In this document: positions 44,601-56,639 of the stretch, piece by piece
Numbering within the stretch: position 1 is the stretch's first letter
How the letters are laid out: every line of letters begins with the position of its first letter
Assembly (NCBI GenBank): GCA_022559845.1
Contig: CM040128.1
Location: 228,207,643-228,271,642 of the forward strand
Origin: Amorphophallus konjac
Lineage: Eukaryota > Streptophyta > Magnoliopsida > Alismatales > Araceae
Direction of reading: 5' to 3'
Length of the DNA stretch: 64,000 bases
Notes under the pieces: model-generated
The model's database searches: none
What the model was told of the DNA's origin: nothing
What the model saw: only the letters and a program-made list of their open reading frames with translations
Program-made: the position numbers and the translations under genes

Positions 44601-46881
44601 AGGGTTCATTATGTCCCGTGACGGAGTCTCCGCTGATCCGGAGAAGATCCGTGCCATAGTGGAGTGGCCCGAGCCCCGCTCACTCCACGATGTTAGGAGC
44701 TTTCATGGTCTGGCGACATTCTATCGCCGTTTCATTAGGGGGTTCAGTTCTATCACCGCCCCGATCACGGATTGCATCCGTAAGGGCGAGTTTACCTGGA
44801 CGAAGGCTGCGGCCACAGCCTTCCAGACTATCAAGGATCGCATGACCCAGGCACCCGTTCTTACACTTCCTGACTTTTCTAAAGTGTTTGAGGTTACATG
44901 TGATGCCTCAGGTTTAGGCATAGGTGGAGTGCTTAGCCAGGAGTCCCACCCTATAGCCTTTTTTAGTGAGAAACTCAATGATGCCAAACTGCGTTACTCT
45001 ACTTACGACAAGGAATTCTACGCAGTTGTTCAGGCTTTACGCTATTGGAGGCACTATCTCCTCCACCAGGAGTTTGTGCTCTTTTCTGACCATGAGGCAT
45101 TGAAGTTTCTCCACACCCAAAAGAAGCTGAATGCCAGACATAGTAGATGGGTGGAATATTTGCAGGAGTTTACATTCGTTCTCAAGCACAAGGCAGGTGC
45201 CGAGAACAAGGTGGCCGATGCTCTTAGTCGGCGGGTGATGTTGATATCCACCATGAATGTTCAGGTGGTTGGTTTAGAAAAGTTGAAGGAGGCCTACATT
45301 GATTGCCCGGACTTCGGTCCCATCTATTCCGCCCTTCAGACAGGACCGTCCCGTGAGTTTAGCGAGTATGTCCTTCAGGATGGTCACTTATTTCGAGGTG
45401 ATAGGTTGTGCATCCCACGGACTTCAGTTCGTGATTTTCTTACGTGGGAGCTTCATGCAGGAGGTCTTGCCGGCCACTTCGGCCGAAACAAGACCATAGA
45501 GGCTGTTGAGCACCGTTTCTACTGGCCCAGTTTGAAGAGGGATGTGGCCCGCATAGTTGCCCAGTGTCGTATTTGTGCCCTAGCGAAACAGAGGAAACAG
45601 AACACTGGCCTTTATACCCCTCTGCCTGTCCCTGATAGTCCTTGGCAGGATATCAGCATGGACTTTGTGCTTGGTTTGCCCCGTACTGCACGGCGGCATG
45701 ATTCTATTTTTGTAGTGGTTGACCGCTTCTCCAAGATGGCCTTGTTTATTCCTTGTTCCAAGACATCGGATGCCTCTAGAGTTGCCAGGTTGTTCTTCAC
45801 CCACTGTGTGTCCAGGTTTGGGTTGCCACGTACCATTGTTTCTGATAGGGATGTGCGTTTTACGAGCTATTTTTGGAAAACCCTTTGGCGGATGATGGGC
45901 ACCCAGTTGAAGTTCTCCACCGCATACCACCCCCAGACTGACGGTCAGACAGAGGTAGTCAATAGAAGTCTAGGGGATCTTCTGAGGTGTCTAGTGCGTG
46001 ATAGAGTTGGAGATTGGGACCTTGTCTTACCATTAGCAGAGTTTGCATATAATGATTCGGTCAATAGGTCTACAGGGTTGAGTCCATTTGAGATTGTCAC
46101 TGGTCGAAGACCTAGAAAGCCGATTGATTTGATTCCCTCCCCCATTCAGTCCCGAGTCTCTGAGTCAGCTGAGTCTTTTGCGGAGCATATTAGACAGTTG
46201 CATGACCATGTCCGTCGTCATATAGAGGCCAGCAACGCACGTTACAAGGAGTTAGCTGACGCGCACAGACGCACACGTGAGTTCCGCGAGGGAGAGTACG
46301 TCATGGTCCGGGTTAGACCGGAACGGTTTCCTTCGGGAGCCGTAAAGAAACTCCAAGACCGCGGTGCAGGACCATTCAGAGTGTTGAGGCGTATTGGGTC
46401 GAACGCGTATGAGATCGAGCTACCAGACGACTACGGGATCAGTTCGACGTTCAATGTCTCTGATCTGGTAGCTTATCGGGACCCCGCGGTGATACCCAGT
46501 GAGTTATTTGGGCCTGACCCTCCTGTTGTGAGTGACACACCTACTGAGAGTCCACCTCCTCCAGCCCCATTACATACACGCGAGCATATAGATTGCATAC
46601 TGGATGAGCAGGTGACTACTACCAGGAGCGGAGCCTACCAACGCTTCTTAGTGCGTTGGAGAGGGCGCCCCGAGTCGGACAACACCTGGATTACACGTGG
46701 AGAGCTGGAGCGGATCGATCCGGACCTGCTGGAGCGGTACCTCAGCGACCGTGACCCTTACTCGACGGGGTCGAGTTCTTCCCACCCGGGGAGAATTGGT
46801 GAGGACACACGGCGCTATCCTCGACGGAGCACCCGGCACACCGCTACCTCCTTGTGGCTCGGCGACGGCGGCACCTTCTAG
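41698..46881 (+). CDS. Chromovirus gag-pol polyprotein
   Basis: An intact 1727-residue polyprotein. Gag capsid region about 140-320 ([29 protein letters not shown]), proline-rich linker, CCHC knuckle [14 protein letters not shown] at about 424, protease with [11 protein letters not shown] at about 535, reverse transcriptase about 750-930 with [11 protein letters not shown] and catalytic [11 protein letters not shown] at about 920, RNase H about 1065-1180 ([13 protein letters not shown] to VADALSRR), integrase zinc domain at about 1251 ([18 protein letters not shown]), and a DDE core (MDFVLGLP about 1321, SDRDVRF about 1382, [12 protein letters not shown] about 1415). A C-terminal chromodomain lies at about 1630-1680 ([25 protein letters not shown]), which would steer integration by reading histone marks. 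The last 28 codons lie in the 3' LTR. The 41698 ATG follows the primer site by 130 bp; an in-frame ATG at 41740 is an alternative. RT style recalls the CRM/Galadriel branch, not confirmed. Confidence 0.95.
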   Translation: MPTRGGTDYHRPDAMGDQHPPQGRPSLEDLIAQLMARMDKSDQSIKELTERLDNRLKVIEDRATVSDLALQGLVGRIGGIDEVHRQDSPRANQAPLVAAAQAPRAQERRPRAPDFDDYGSEMDFEGNGRQYRGRRPHQDEDDRALRTVRADPPTFEGSLDPKAYIDWENSMDRYFEWVEMSELRQVRFAKMKLMGRAQTYWRNVESLMLQRQDPPIETWFDMRRKLREKYVPPSYRQRLIDRWQTLSQGDRSVTEYIAEFDEYYLRCGVDEEKGMPVSRFRRGLRPEYQYELYRRQVDTLELAYQVALELEQFELEFGPTFRPGMPSQRGLDPRSTSTQYGRYPAARPAEPPRQDPTGPRPRPPLPRDPLPPPRQQAPYPPTRPTLPPPPHPARSQPLLPAPRHDDKGKSPMTAGASSSAGARTCYRCGGFGHFADRCPTRERKALVVADPASTESPTEPIPVSYEVDQDLVEEFFDDLLEGEQDGAQGSHFQGDPQLGVVRCILAQPQVSDDWRRTTIFHTFCRLGGKACKIVIDSGSCINAISTGTVTRLGLTPVDHPAPYRVSWVDSTSIPVRLRCLVSLQFQTYQDEVWCDVLPMEVGNIILGRPWLFDMDATLQGRANTCTFDHNGHRITLHPAPPRDPTVRGPAGPNATTTPHQGKVKPPPPPPPVPVSTPSPTLTIDVPPTRRLMIISPREMEREVTSGVPLLAVVVRETGEVVPSLEGVTDPQLVEMLREFADIFPEDLPEGLPPLRDIQHEIDLVPGSSLPNLPHYRMSPADHAELQRQVDELMSRGSLRDSKSPCAVPALLAPKKDGTWRMCIDSRAINKITVKYRFPIPRLDDLLDMMSGATIFSKIDLRSGYHQVRVRPGDEWKTAFKTKDGLYEWLVMPFGLTNAPSTFMRLMTQVLRPMIGVFLVVYFDDILIYSRTRELHLDHLRQVCVVLRRESLFANPKKCSFMTDQVSFLGFIMSRDGVSADPEKIRAIVEWPEPRSLHDVRSFHGLATFYRRFIRGFSSITAPITDCIRKGEFTWTKAAATAFQTIKDRMTQAPVLTLPDFSKVFEVTCDASGLGIGGVLSQESHPIAFFSEKLNDAKLRYSTYDKEFYAVVQALRYWRHYLLHQEFVLFSDHEALKFLHTQKKLNARHSRWVEYLQEFTFVLKHKAGAENKVADALSRRVMLISTMNVQVVGLEKLKEAYIDCPDFGPIYSALQTGPSREFSEYVLQDGHLFRGDRLCIPRTSVRDFLTWELHAGGLAGHFGRNKTIEAVEHRFYWPSLKRDVARIVAQCRICALAKQRKQNTGLYTPLPVPDSPWQDISMDFVLGLPRTARRHDSIFVVVDRFSKMALFIPCSKTSDASRVARLFFTHCVSRFGLPRTIVSDRDVRFTSYFWKTLWRMMGTQLKFSTAYHPQTDGQTEVVNRSLGDLLRCLVRDRVGDWDLVLPLAEFAYNDSVNRSTGLSPFEIVTGRRPRKPIDLIPSPIQSRVSESAESFAEHIRQLHDHVRRHIEASNARYKELADAHRRTREFREGEYVMVRVRPERFPSGAVKKLQDRGAGPFRVLRRIGSNAYEIELPDDYGISSTFNVSDLVAYRDPAVIPSELFGPDPPVVSDTPTESPPPPAPLHTREHIDCILDEQVTTTRSGAYQRFLVRWRGRPESDNTWITRGELERIDPDLLERYLSDRDPYSTGSSSSHPGRIGEDTRRYPRRSTRHTATSLWLGDGGTF

Positions 46882-48819
46882 TTATCTTTTTATTATGCTT
46901 TAGGCCATGTTGGGCCTAGGTTTGGTCCCTGCGTGGACACGTTATCTAGTTTCTTTCCTATTGTTATCAGGCTATGTAGGGATAATGGGTTTCTTCCTCC
47001 CTTATTGGGCCAAGCCTTGGTCCTTGGTTAATGGGTTAGGGTTAGGGTTTGGAGAGGAGGGCGCAACCCCCCACCTAGGGTGGCTGCGCCTCCTTCCCCC
47101 TCTTGCCCCTCCTCTTTCCTTTTTGGGCCCCCCCTCCTTTCCCCTTTCCTCCTCTCCCCTCTTTCCCCTTTGGGTGCCCCCCCCCTTGGATTCCTCCTTG
47201 ATTGGAGGAGGATGGATCGCACCCCCCTGTTTGGAGGAGGGATGGCCGCCCCTACCCCCTCCCTTTTGCGCCCCCCCCCTTCCCTTTGGCTTGGGTGAAA
47301 ACCCTAACTCCCCTTCCCCTATAAGTAATCTTCTCCTTGTACTGATCACGTTTTAGACATAATTTGAATACAAAAATGGATTATTGTGCAAGGCATTTGC
47401 GCCCCTCTCTCTCTCTTTCTCTTCTCCTGCGATGGGAGAACGGCGAGGTGTGACGCCTCAGCCCTCGGTGGACTCCGGGGTTCCTTCTTATCCTCATCTT
47501 CTTCCTCAACGGTTCGTGTGCGTGATTCCAGATTCCTGCCCCGACTTGTAGCAGAGCTCGCGCCCCCTTCTTGGACGAGTTTTGCCACGATCTATTTTCT
47601 GGAGATACGTCTGCGGATCAGCTTCGCGTCGGCACCGGTTTTGCATCAATCGGAGATCGGCACTGCCCGTACCGATTTTCTCCGCCGACCTGCGCCAGCA
47701 CCACTTTCTCTGCTCGCCCAGCGGGGAGACCCTGATTGCGAATTTTCCCCAGACCTCCACGCTGCGTCTTTTGCGCCGGTTTCTTCAGGGTTCGTGGATC
47801 TCCGAGTCAGCTTTCCAACGCCGCCGACGGCGTCGCGTTTCGACATCGTCACCGTCCGTGGCGGTCGATCTCGTGGGGTTGCGCCGGCGTGCCTGCACAG
47901 TCCGCCCAGCGAACCAACCCCAACTTCCAGCGGCTCCTGCGACTCGTGTCGGCATCATCTGCCGACGCCGTTTGGCCGAGGGTTACCTCTGCCAGTCAGC
48001 TCTCACCTCCAACCGGCCCGGACCTGTTCGGGCACAGGACGACCGAGTTCCGGATTTTACCGACGGCGTGCGCGGTTCTGCGACCACAGAACCAGACCTG
48101 GTTTTCGGCAGCGCCCACGGCCACCACCGGCGCATCCAGCGCGTCCCCTCTGGTCTGAGCGTTCCTCCAGCCATCAGCAACGCGTCCTCTCTGACGGTGC
48201 CTCGAACGGACATCGCATCAACCCGTGGGACCCGTCTCCGTCCTGGCGCGCGCGACACCGATTCTGCAGCATCGCGCCCGTCATCGAGTGCGGCCCGTCA
48301 ACCCGTGTCCGGCAACCCGAACGTATTGTTTGTAGCCTCTTACCTCCCTGCGAGGAGTGGGCCTTTATTGGGGGGTTGTAATTTATTGCTCTGGTGTATC
48401 GGGTTGTTGGTCCACGGCCGGGGTTCCTTCCCCACGCCTAGGCGTGGAGGTACGCGCTCCGACTCCTCCACCTTTGCTTGCTCTTTTAGTATGTGATTGA
48501 ATATGCCGCGTGAGAGAGAGTAGGCGCCTAGCTACTTTTGCCATCACCGCGGACCGTGAGTGAGAGCACCCGTCCGTTAGCACTAGCCGAGCTTCGAGCT
48601 AGGACTCGATTCCCTTTGTCTTTGGTGGTCGACCTTACGCCTAGACACGTGCGCTTCCCTCCTTGGGACGGCCGAGGTCGGAGTTTCTGTTGAGAGACGT
48701 CCCTCATTCTGTGGGATATCACGGTGGTCAGCCACTTGGCGACCCTTGAGCGTGCTACTGCTGGCCTGAGTTAGAGTCTTTTGTGAGTCTTAGTCCGTGT
48801 CGGTCCCCGTTCCGCGTCA
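46797..48819 (+). mobile_element. 3' LTR of chromovirus
   Basis: 2023 bp, near-identical to 39535-41553. Differences include single bases and one-base indels in C runs and near 47534, which shift the noncoding open frames between the two LTRs. The end of gag-pol (to 46881) is encoded in its first 85 bp. The target duplication CAGCG follows. Confidence 0.93.
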
Positions 48820-49334
48820 CAGCGGGTCTACAGATTTCGTGCTGGGTTGGAAGACAGCGAATGAGTGTGCTTAGGAAAACTTAGTGAACAAAAAGTTTCA
48901 ATAATTGGTGGTTCAATTGGGTCTGTACTGGATCTGAGTATGGGTCCGATAGTGGTTTTAATATCTCCTGTATTACTGTGAAAAGAGCAGTGAGGGCTTG
49001 TAAGTTTCAAAGATGGTTCCTTAAACGAGGTTCAAAAATTCCCTTTTTCTTGTGAAACTCTGCCAGAAAGGAGCCCAGTTGATGTTTCATAGGGCCGGCG
49101 GTATTAAATTGCTTTGAATAGGAAGTATATGAAGACAGCATAATGGCGCAATTTTTCGGGGAAGCAGAGATAACAAGCTTCCTTGCGATGCCTCCAAGAT
49201 TTTTTTTTCTCTGCTTCCTCGTGCATTTTGCTGGAGTGTATGGAGACAGCATAATGTCGTAAATTTTTGGGAATGTAGAGCATGCTTAGAGAATATCTTT
49301 TTTCAGGCTCCTTAGCATATTTATTTCTGGTCTC
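48820..49334. other. Flank of chromovirus insertion
   Basis: No coding motif is seen. Two diverged direct copies of a 45-bp phrase (GAAGACAGCATAATGGCGCA at about 49133; GGAGACAGCATAATGTCGTA at about 49242) lie 110 bp apart. The TM9SF gene does not visibly resume here. Confidence 0.5.
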
Positions 49335-50228
49335 TGTTATTGATGTCCCAAATTGACTACTGTTATTGAGTCATTTTCTGACAAATTTTGAGCCCATTTT
49401 CACCTCATTATTCAACCTAATAGGGCTTAAATTTCAAAAATAGGTCTAGTCAATATGCTCTAATCGCGGTCAGTCGACCGACCGCGTTCATCAGGTCACA
49501 GTCTCCCGACTGACCGCATTCTCAGTGGAGTCCTGCTTTCATCGAATTCTATCTTCTCCGATCGAGGATGTCCAAGAGTACTACTTTGCACAGATGATGA
49601 GGGTTGTTTTGATCCTAAGAAAGTCTTAGAAGCCCTAGGGTCTTTATCCATCCTAATTTTTGAGAATTTGAAGGTTTAAGACTCTTAGAACTAAAGTTTA
49701 TCTTCCAATGCTGAATTAAGGTTTCTCTCCTCTACAAATAGGCTCCCATGGCTTAAGGCTCAAGGAGAAGGTGATTTTCATATTGGTGTGAAGCCATGCC
49801 ATGTTGTCTATTTATCTCTTCGTGTCCCCAATTGACCAGGGAAGTACCAAGACCTCACTTTTCTTCTTGGGTTTCTTCATTGTCTCTCTTGTTCTTCATT
49901 GTTCTATTACACTAATTCTCTTCATAAGCATTGCATATACACTTCTATACTCTCTTCAATCTCATTTGTTGCATTGCACTACACACACACACGCCCATCT
50001 TTTGTTCTCTAAACAGGGGTTAAAAATCTAAACCCCAGGTATTTTCCCTTCCTTTTACATGCCTACTTTTATTAAGGGATAGATGCTATATAATTCATAG
50101 TTCTAATGGGTCTTTCTCCTTGTTCCTTTTGTTTAGTAGGTCCAGGCAGGAAATAAGCGTGAGGTCCTTGCTCTTTGGCCAGCTAAAGAGCGAGGAAGAG
50201 TTGATCTCTATCTCCCGCACCCCAATTT

Positions 50229-50256
50229 GAACGTGGTGGTCCCAGGGGTCACGTTC
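50229..50256. repeat. 28-nt GAACGTG palindrome
   Basis: GAACGTG...CACGTTC with a 28-nt span, a relative of the hairpin at 22052-22079. Confidence 0.75.
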
Positions 50257-50631
50257 ATCAAATCGTGATCACAATAGAGACCACGTTCATCGACCAAATT
50301 AAACTTAATTAATTTTTCTTTCTAACTGGCCCTTCTTTTCCAAGGTAAGTAATATGATTTCAGTAGGTTTTCTTACTATTATTTCGTATTATAATCCCTT
50401 AGTAGTAATCACGGTCTTCTTTTCTCTATTCTTTATCGCATGCTCCTCACCATAGTCGGGGCATGTTTTTGCGTGCATCAGATTTCTAATGATCACGATG
50501 GGACCTCTAGTGCCCATCAAGCCTTTCTTACCTTTCCTACTTTCCTGGGTGTTTGTGTAGTTATTCAAGTAGACTTTATCTGGTTTTTCCATTTACTTTC
50601 CTGTTATTTTTAGTTCTGACAGTTCTGCTTA

Positions 50632-50659
50632 GAACGTGGTATCCAAAGTAACCACGTTC
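50632..50659. repeat. 28-nt GAACGTGGT palindrome
   Basis: GAACGTGGT, a 10-nt loop and ACCACGTTC, the same length and outer stem as the copies at 22052 and 50229. Confidence 0.8.
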
Positions 50660-51549
50660 TTTTGGACGTGACACTTGTGGATACTGTAATCTTGTTTGGG
50701 GCGCCTGGGAGCAGTGCGTTCATGTGAGTTTTCTGCCTTATTTCCCAGGTTTCTGTGTATGATTTTCATATTTTGTATTTTTTGTTCACTGTATTTTGCT
50801 CCTTATTCCTTTTGTGTGCATTTATTCCATCATTTTGATTGTTAGCTTTAGGCTAGACTTGCATGCACCCTGGTGTACTTAGGATTATTCATATCATATC
50901 GTAGTTGTATTCCTACCTCAGTAAGTGATCCTATCGGTTGTGAATTCTTTGTAGTCGAGTAGGTGAACTTATTTGGGGACCCCCATAAGCCTCCGCCAGC
51001 CATAGATACCCACGCAAACGTCAAGCTAGTTATACCGTCGGCCACTTTGTGACTAGGTTGCATCCATGTACGAGAGTCAAACCTAGGTCAACCCAGAGTT
51101 CAGGGCCTCTTCCGTTTAGAATTCCTATTTATTGAGAGATTTTGTGCTTAAATTAAAATATTAAGAGGTGAAATGAAACCCATAAAATAATATTGCATCA
51201 TCACAACTTGTTTGACTTGGGTGAGATCTCTTCACATTTCTATGTTTTTTGGGCTCTTGATAAAACGCGGCCTGGATAGATATCACGTTCTTGAACGCAT
51301 CCTCTATGGAGACCACATTCTATTAAGGTGCTCTATTCTACTTGTTCTCTCTTTTTAGTTCCTTCCTCAGGCTTCCTTAGTTTGTGTTTATACGTTAGCT
51401 TTTGTATTTTGAGTAGGCCTCCTCCCCTCTCACTCTCATGGAGTCCTATCTTACTTCCTTGTATCGTTCTTCTCATCCTTCTACTTCCTACCCCCACACG
51501 GGCTCTCCTTCACATGGACCTTCTTGGCCCTCATTTACAGCTAGCCCTA

Positions 51550-53620
51550 ATGGCCTATCTCATGCTTAATCTAGGTCTATGCATCTTGCCACTCCCGGAG
51601 TGAACCACCCTTCTTTTTAGCCCGGACCCCCATATCCGGCCCATTACTCTTAGCCTGGTCCAAACCCAGATCTTCAATCCCAACTCCATGTTCAAGTCGG
51701 TTGTTTGTCTCCCTCTCTCCAAGATATGATTTCTAAGATGGCACATCAACTTAGCAATCTTCAAAGGCAGTTTGGTCGCACTCCCTCCTTGGATATTCCT
51801 CTAGCTTTCAAGATTCTCTGTAATCTACCACCCTATCAAATTCCTAATTATCATTTGTACAATGGAACTAGAGATCCTTGTGTCCATCTAAATGAGTTCA
51901 TTTATGAGTCCGCGCAATTCCAACATGACCGATGCTTAACGACTTATATATCTCTTTAAACAGTCATTGGAGGGGCCGACTCTAGAGTGGTTTTTCTCTC
52001 TGCCACACGACGAAGTTGTTAATTTCAAGGTGGTTCAAGAAAGATTCATCTAGTGGTTTCAAGATAAGGTTGGACCTAGGTTTTCTATTATTGATCTGGC
52101 TATAGAGAAGATGAGCTCGGATGAAGATTTCGTGAGCTATGCTGACCGTTGGCGACAGATGGCCACATGTGTCCAGGGGCATATTTCAGAGGGAGAGCAA
52201 ATTAAGATGATCATCTCAAATGCAACACCGCAATATCATTACCTCTTAGCTAAGATATCAATGCAACAACTTTTTAGTTGAGCCCACTTTATACACACCC
52301 AACTCCATAACTCCCTTGATCCTACCCTGTTTGAAGCCCAACAACCTTCGACTTCCCATAGTCAACCATCCATCATCTGTAGTCAACCCTCTGCCTCCCG
52401 TTGCCAACCTTCCACCTACCATAGTTAATCCTCCACATTTTATGGTCAATCCTCCACTTCCTGTAACCAGCCACCCATGTACCCACACCAACCCCAAGTG
52501 TCCCCAACCAAGGGAGTTCAAGCTTATGAGTGAGTGGATGCCATCCACTACCTACATAACCACTACACCCCTCTTCCGCATACACAAATCCAATCATCAC
52601 TGCCATCACAAGTTCAAGCCCCTCATCTAAGCCCACAAACCTTGTCATCTAATCCGCTTTCGCATCTAGTTAGCCTAAAGAGGTCCCATTACCCTCTGTT
52701 GCTAGAATCTCTTATTGATATCTTCAAGGTTTTGATGGTAGTCAATGTGTTGCAACTCCCTATGGTTGAGCCTTGCCGACACATGGTCGGAGATCAACTT
52801 AAGTATTGCGCATATCATCACCAGCTAGGACATATAGTCCCATATTGTCCTGAATTTTAGGATCTTATTTATGATCTAGAATAGAAGCGAAGAATTAACT
52901 GGGCCTTAATGCGTCACAACATTCTAAAGTTGCATAGTGAGGAGAGACCAACATGTCAGCATCAGCCTAGTCAAATGCCACCTCAGCAAGCTCAATTATA
53001 GTAACAAGGACAACCATAACAGCAATAAGTGCCTTCACAGTCGTAGCAAGAGCAAGATCAGGGGCACGCTCATGCTTCTCCGTCAATCGTTGTGCCTACT
53101 CTGAAACCTACCTAGCCATCATTTCTTCCTCCACCACAGCAACCACCACAACCCCAAACCCTTGCCCACGCCAGTGCCAGCACTACCACCCGACCTCCCG
53201 ACACCACCCGGTGCCATGATGACAAGCCGTCGGCTCGACGATTCGTGATGGTGCACCAATGGTGGTCGCTACGGCCTTCCCCTCCATCCCCACTTCCTAG
53301 TCCATCACCATCGTCTGAACCTTCCACTACCAATCCATCCACTACTTTCACTACCCCATTTCCTGTCGTATCGCCACCTAAACCATCTAGCCCATCACCT
53401 TCACCTCCACCTACGCTCGAGCCTGAGCAAGCTTCACCTCCACCACCATATGCACCCGAACCCGTTCTCGCCATCGCCCATCGGGTATTACCCACCATAC
53501 TCATTGAACCCTCCGCATCCACCAATCTTACAACCTCTACCTCATAAACGGCCACCACCAATTGGAGCGGGTGCACCCTTCCTACAATGCTTCTCTAGTC
53601 TGATTCCGAGGATAAAAATA
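51550..53620 (+). pseudogene. Tat/Ogre-type gag remnant
   Basis: Broken frames resemble Tat/Ogre gag. 51705-51959 gives IPNYHLYNGTRDPCVHLNEF, the start of the capsid region. After a frameshift 52020-52280 gives EKMSSDEDFVSYADRWRQMA and EGEQIKMIISNATPQYHYLL. A proline-rich stretch follows, then KYCAYHHQLGHIVPYCPEF (about 52800), the CHCC-like knuckle of this group. 53110-53550 encodes a Pro/Ser/Thr-rich linker. Stops are frequent (51957, 52278, 52858 and others). No protease, reverse transcriptase or integrase follows, so pol has been lost. Confidence 0.7.
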
Positions 53621-54299
53621 AGCCGAGCGGGGAAGAAATGGCGCCAGTTATGCATTTCAAGTTTCATGATTACATCAGCCACTTGTTGGTCCGCGTCCTC
53701 TTCTTTGGCTTATTTGGGAATACTAAGCTTACGACTCCTAAGATGGCTGCTAAGGAGAGTTCCCACGAACTAATGACAGGAGAATCAAAATTTGAGGGTG
53801 ATTATGGTCACATTGCTCATTGAAAAATCCACTATTGATGCTATTGTCACTCCTCGCTCTTTAATTGTTCAGATGACCCGTCAAGAAAAGGGACTCTCTA
53901 CAAGATTGGCGCTAACACATACTGCGACTAAGAATCTAATAAGTTCAATACTTAAGGGCCAATCATGGCAACCCTTGGTGAATGCTCTTGATATGCTTCA
54001 TTCTCTCAACTTGAACTTCCACGCAAGGGGCAAATTGCCATGCCATCAAAGTCACTCAAGGATATTCTAAAAATCTTATGCAGTTTCCCTCAGTTTGTCA
54101 GTCAGCCGAAAAATGCTGGACTTCATCATGGTACGAAGTCTTTTGCAGGAGGCAAATGCTATGCAGCCTCCTTGTCATTTTGCACTCTGTAGGTGGTGGA
54201 TAAGGGATTGCGGTAGATTGTTTGGTGATTATTTCATTTGTGGGATGCAAGAAGAAGACATATGGGGTTAGGCTTAGCATTGGGGAATTAAATGTTTCT
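53621..54299 (+). other. Unassigned internal sequence
   Basis: Short frames (53638-53823, 53792-54070) have no motif I recognise. By position this would be internal sequence of the Tat/Ogre-type element between gag and the tandem array. Confidence 0.4.
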
Positions 54300-55810
54300 A
54301 GTGCATACAGTGGAACTTCGTTTAAAACATAGCAAGGAGCTCATCTTGGGGGTCTAAAATCTGAAATACTGACCTAATCGACGTGCCCATTGTTCCAATG
54401 TGACCTGGGTGGTGAGAGTGAATCAGGAGAGCTGACGGAACCCAGATTGGATACCCACATTGGGCTCAGCGCTCAAAATAGTATTTTCCCTTAATTATAA
54501 CTTAGTTCAAAACAAATCAAAGAGCTCAAGTTATGGGTCTAAAATTTGAAATACTAGTCTAATTGACATGTTGATTATTCCAACAAGATCTAGATGGTGA
54601 GAGTGACCTGTGAGAGCTAAAGAAATCCAAATCGAATACACGGTTTGGGTTTGATGCTCAAATTATCTTAGTTTAAAATCAAAGAACTTGAGTTGGGGGT
54701 ACAAAATCTAAAATATCAGCCTAATCGGTGTGCTGATTCTTCCAACACGATCTGCATGATAAGAGTGACCTGGGAGAGCTGACGGAATATAAATTGGATA
54801 TCTAGTTTGGGCTCGACGCTCAAAATATCATTCTCTCTTTTAACTTAGTTTAAAAAATATCAATAAGCTCAAGTTGAAGCTCAAAAATTTGAAATACCGG
54901 CCTAATCGACAAGTCGATTGTTCCAACACGATCTGAGTGATGAGAGTGACTTGAGAGAGCTGACAGAATCTAAATCGAATACCCAATTTGGGCTCAACGC
55001 TCAAAATATCATTCTTCCTTAATTATAACTTAGTTTAAACCAAACCAAAAAGTTCAAGTTGGGTCAAAAATCTAAAACATCAGCCTGATCGGTGTGCTGA
55101 TTGTCCCAACACAGTTTAGGTGGTGAGAGTGACTGCGAGAGTTGATGGAATCTAAATTGGATACCCAATTTGGGCTCGACGCTCAAATTACCTTTTTTTG
55201 AACTAACTTAGTTTAAAATCAAAGAACTCATGTTGGAGGGTTCAAAATCTGAAATATTAGCCTGATCCGCATGGCGATTCTTACAACACGATCTGGGTGA
55301 CGAGAATGACATCGAAGAGCTGATGGAATACAAATTGGATATCTGGTTTGGACTCAACGCTCAAAATAGTATTCTCCCTTTTAACTTAATTTAAAACAAA
55401 CCAACGAGCTCAGGTTGGGGGTCTAAAATTTGAAATATCAGTCTTATCGGCCTGCCGATTGTTCCAACACGACCTTGGTAGTAAGAGTGACTTGGAAGAG
55501 ATGACAGAATCTAAATTGGATACCCAATTTGGGCTCAGTGCTCAAAATACCATTTTCCAAACTAACTTAGTTTAAACTTAAAGAACTCCGGTTGGAGGGT
55601 TCAAAATGAGAAATATCACCCTGATCAGCGTGTCGATAGTTCCAGCCCGACCTCGGTGATGAGGGTGACCTGGGAGAGTTGACGGAATTCAAATCAGATA
55701 CACAATTTGGGCTCGGTGCTCAAAATAGCATTCTCCCCTATAATTTAGTTTAAAATAAAAGAACTCGAGTTGGGAGTCAAAAATCTAAATTACCGATCTG
55801 ATCGACTTAA
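54300..55810. repeat. ~180-bp satellite-like tandem array
   Basis: Eight diverged units. Spacing of the GAGAGCTGACGGAAT phrase (54431, 54616, 54778, 54959, 55141, 55319, 55500, 55678) gives periods of 162-185 bp, mostly 178-182. Each unit contains GGGTCTAAAATCTGAAATA, TGCTGATTNTTCCAACACGA, GAGAGTGACCTGGGAGAGCT, GATACCCAATTTGGGCTC, GCTCAAAATA and a TTAACTTAGTTTAAA tail. No coding sequence. Units differ widely, so the array is old or not homogenised. Confidence 0.9.
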
Positions 55811-56630
55811 TTAAAGAATTCACGTACATATCATCTTGTTTCAAATTTATAAAATCAAATAATTTATTTAGATTATTTTTTAAATAATTTTTTATTCATA
55901 CATATCTAATGTTATTTTTTCTAATATAAGATCCTCCAGTGAATGGCGACGGAGGAGACGAGTAGGATGGGGTGGATGAGGACATTGAGAACATTTCTTG
56001 ATTTTTTTATCATATTATAATAAAATGATAATTTTAAATTATTATATTTAAATAATTTTTAGTGAAATATGAATGTTATTTTATTTGTTATTGTGATGTG
56101 TGTATGTTGTCTATTGTTTTTTGCATTGTTTTATATTTAAACAAATCCTAAACCTTGAACCCTAAATTTATTTAAAAAACATTAAATAATTAGGAACAGA
56201 TTTAGGAACAAATTTCATATTGCATCCCTAATTTTAGGGATGGCTTTCGTATTCCTTCCCTAATTTTAGGGACGAATTTCAAAATTCAATCCTAAATATT
56301 TTTAATTTAAAAAAAAATCACCAATATTAAGGACGGATTTGAAGATGGATTTCTTATTCTATCCATAAATTAGGGACTCATTTTCAATTCTATACCTAAA
56401 TATTTTTTTAATTTTTTTTAAAAGTGCAATATTATGGATGAATTTAGAGACAGATTTCTTGTTCAGACCCTAAAATTAGGGATGGATTTAGGGACGGATT
56501 TTGAATTCCACCCCTCAATATTTTTTATTTTTTAAAAAATAATAATTCACTATTTTAAGGATAGATATGAAAGGTTATTATTTTCGTCGCTAATTAGGGA
56601 CGGATATGGTACGAAATTTTTTTGGTTCTG
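55811..56630. repeat. AT-rich AGGGACGG repeat region
   Basis: After an AT-rich lead, diverged units of about 105-120 bp carry a palindromic CCCTAAWATTAGGGAYGG centre (56256, 56361, 56468, 56587) separated by A/T runs. The style recalls subterminal repeats of plant DNA transposons, but no termini or transposase were found. Confidence 0.7.
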
Positions 56631-56639
56631 CAGATAATC

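Larger units (their letters stand above)
39535..48819 (+). mobile_element. Full-length chromovirus (Ty3/gypsy)
   Basis: A complete 9285-bp element with 5-bp target duplication CAGCG (39530-39534 and 48820-48824). The LTRs (39535-41553 and 46797-48819) differ at roughly 20 positions by eye, so insertion was recent. Primer site TGGTATCAGAGC is at 41558, and one uninterrupted gag-pol frame runs 41698-46881. Purine tract GGGGAGAA (46788-46795) directly precedes the 3' LTR and is itself coding. It landed next to the TM9SF gene fragment. It has everything needed for autonomous movement; activity is not shown by sequence alone. Confidence 0.93.
49335..51150 (+). mobile_element. Tat/Ogre-type LTR, plus strand
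   Basis: It starts near TGTTATTGATGTCCC. The TATA-like box ACAAATAGG is at about 49733 and AGGGGTTAAAAATC at about 50016. It shares ordered blocks with the minus-strand LTR at 22317-20535. It holds the 28-nt GAACGTGGT palindromes (50229, 50632) and a CGGTCAGTCGACCGACCG palindrome (about 49469). Its 3' boundary is not sharp; the gag-like region begins by about 51550. Confidence 0.6.

Noticed and set aside
48820..49334. Continuation of the TM9SF gene after the chromovirus
   Set aside because: None of the next expected TM9SF segments can be read in any frame here.
53112..53576. Gly-rich 154-codon frame on the minus strand
   Set aside because: Antisense of the Pro/Ser-rich linker in the Tat/Ogre-type gag remnant.
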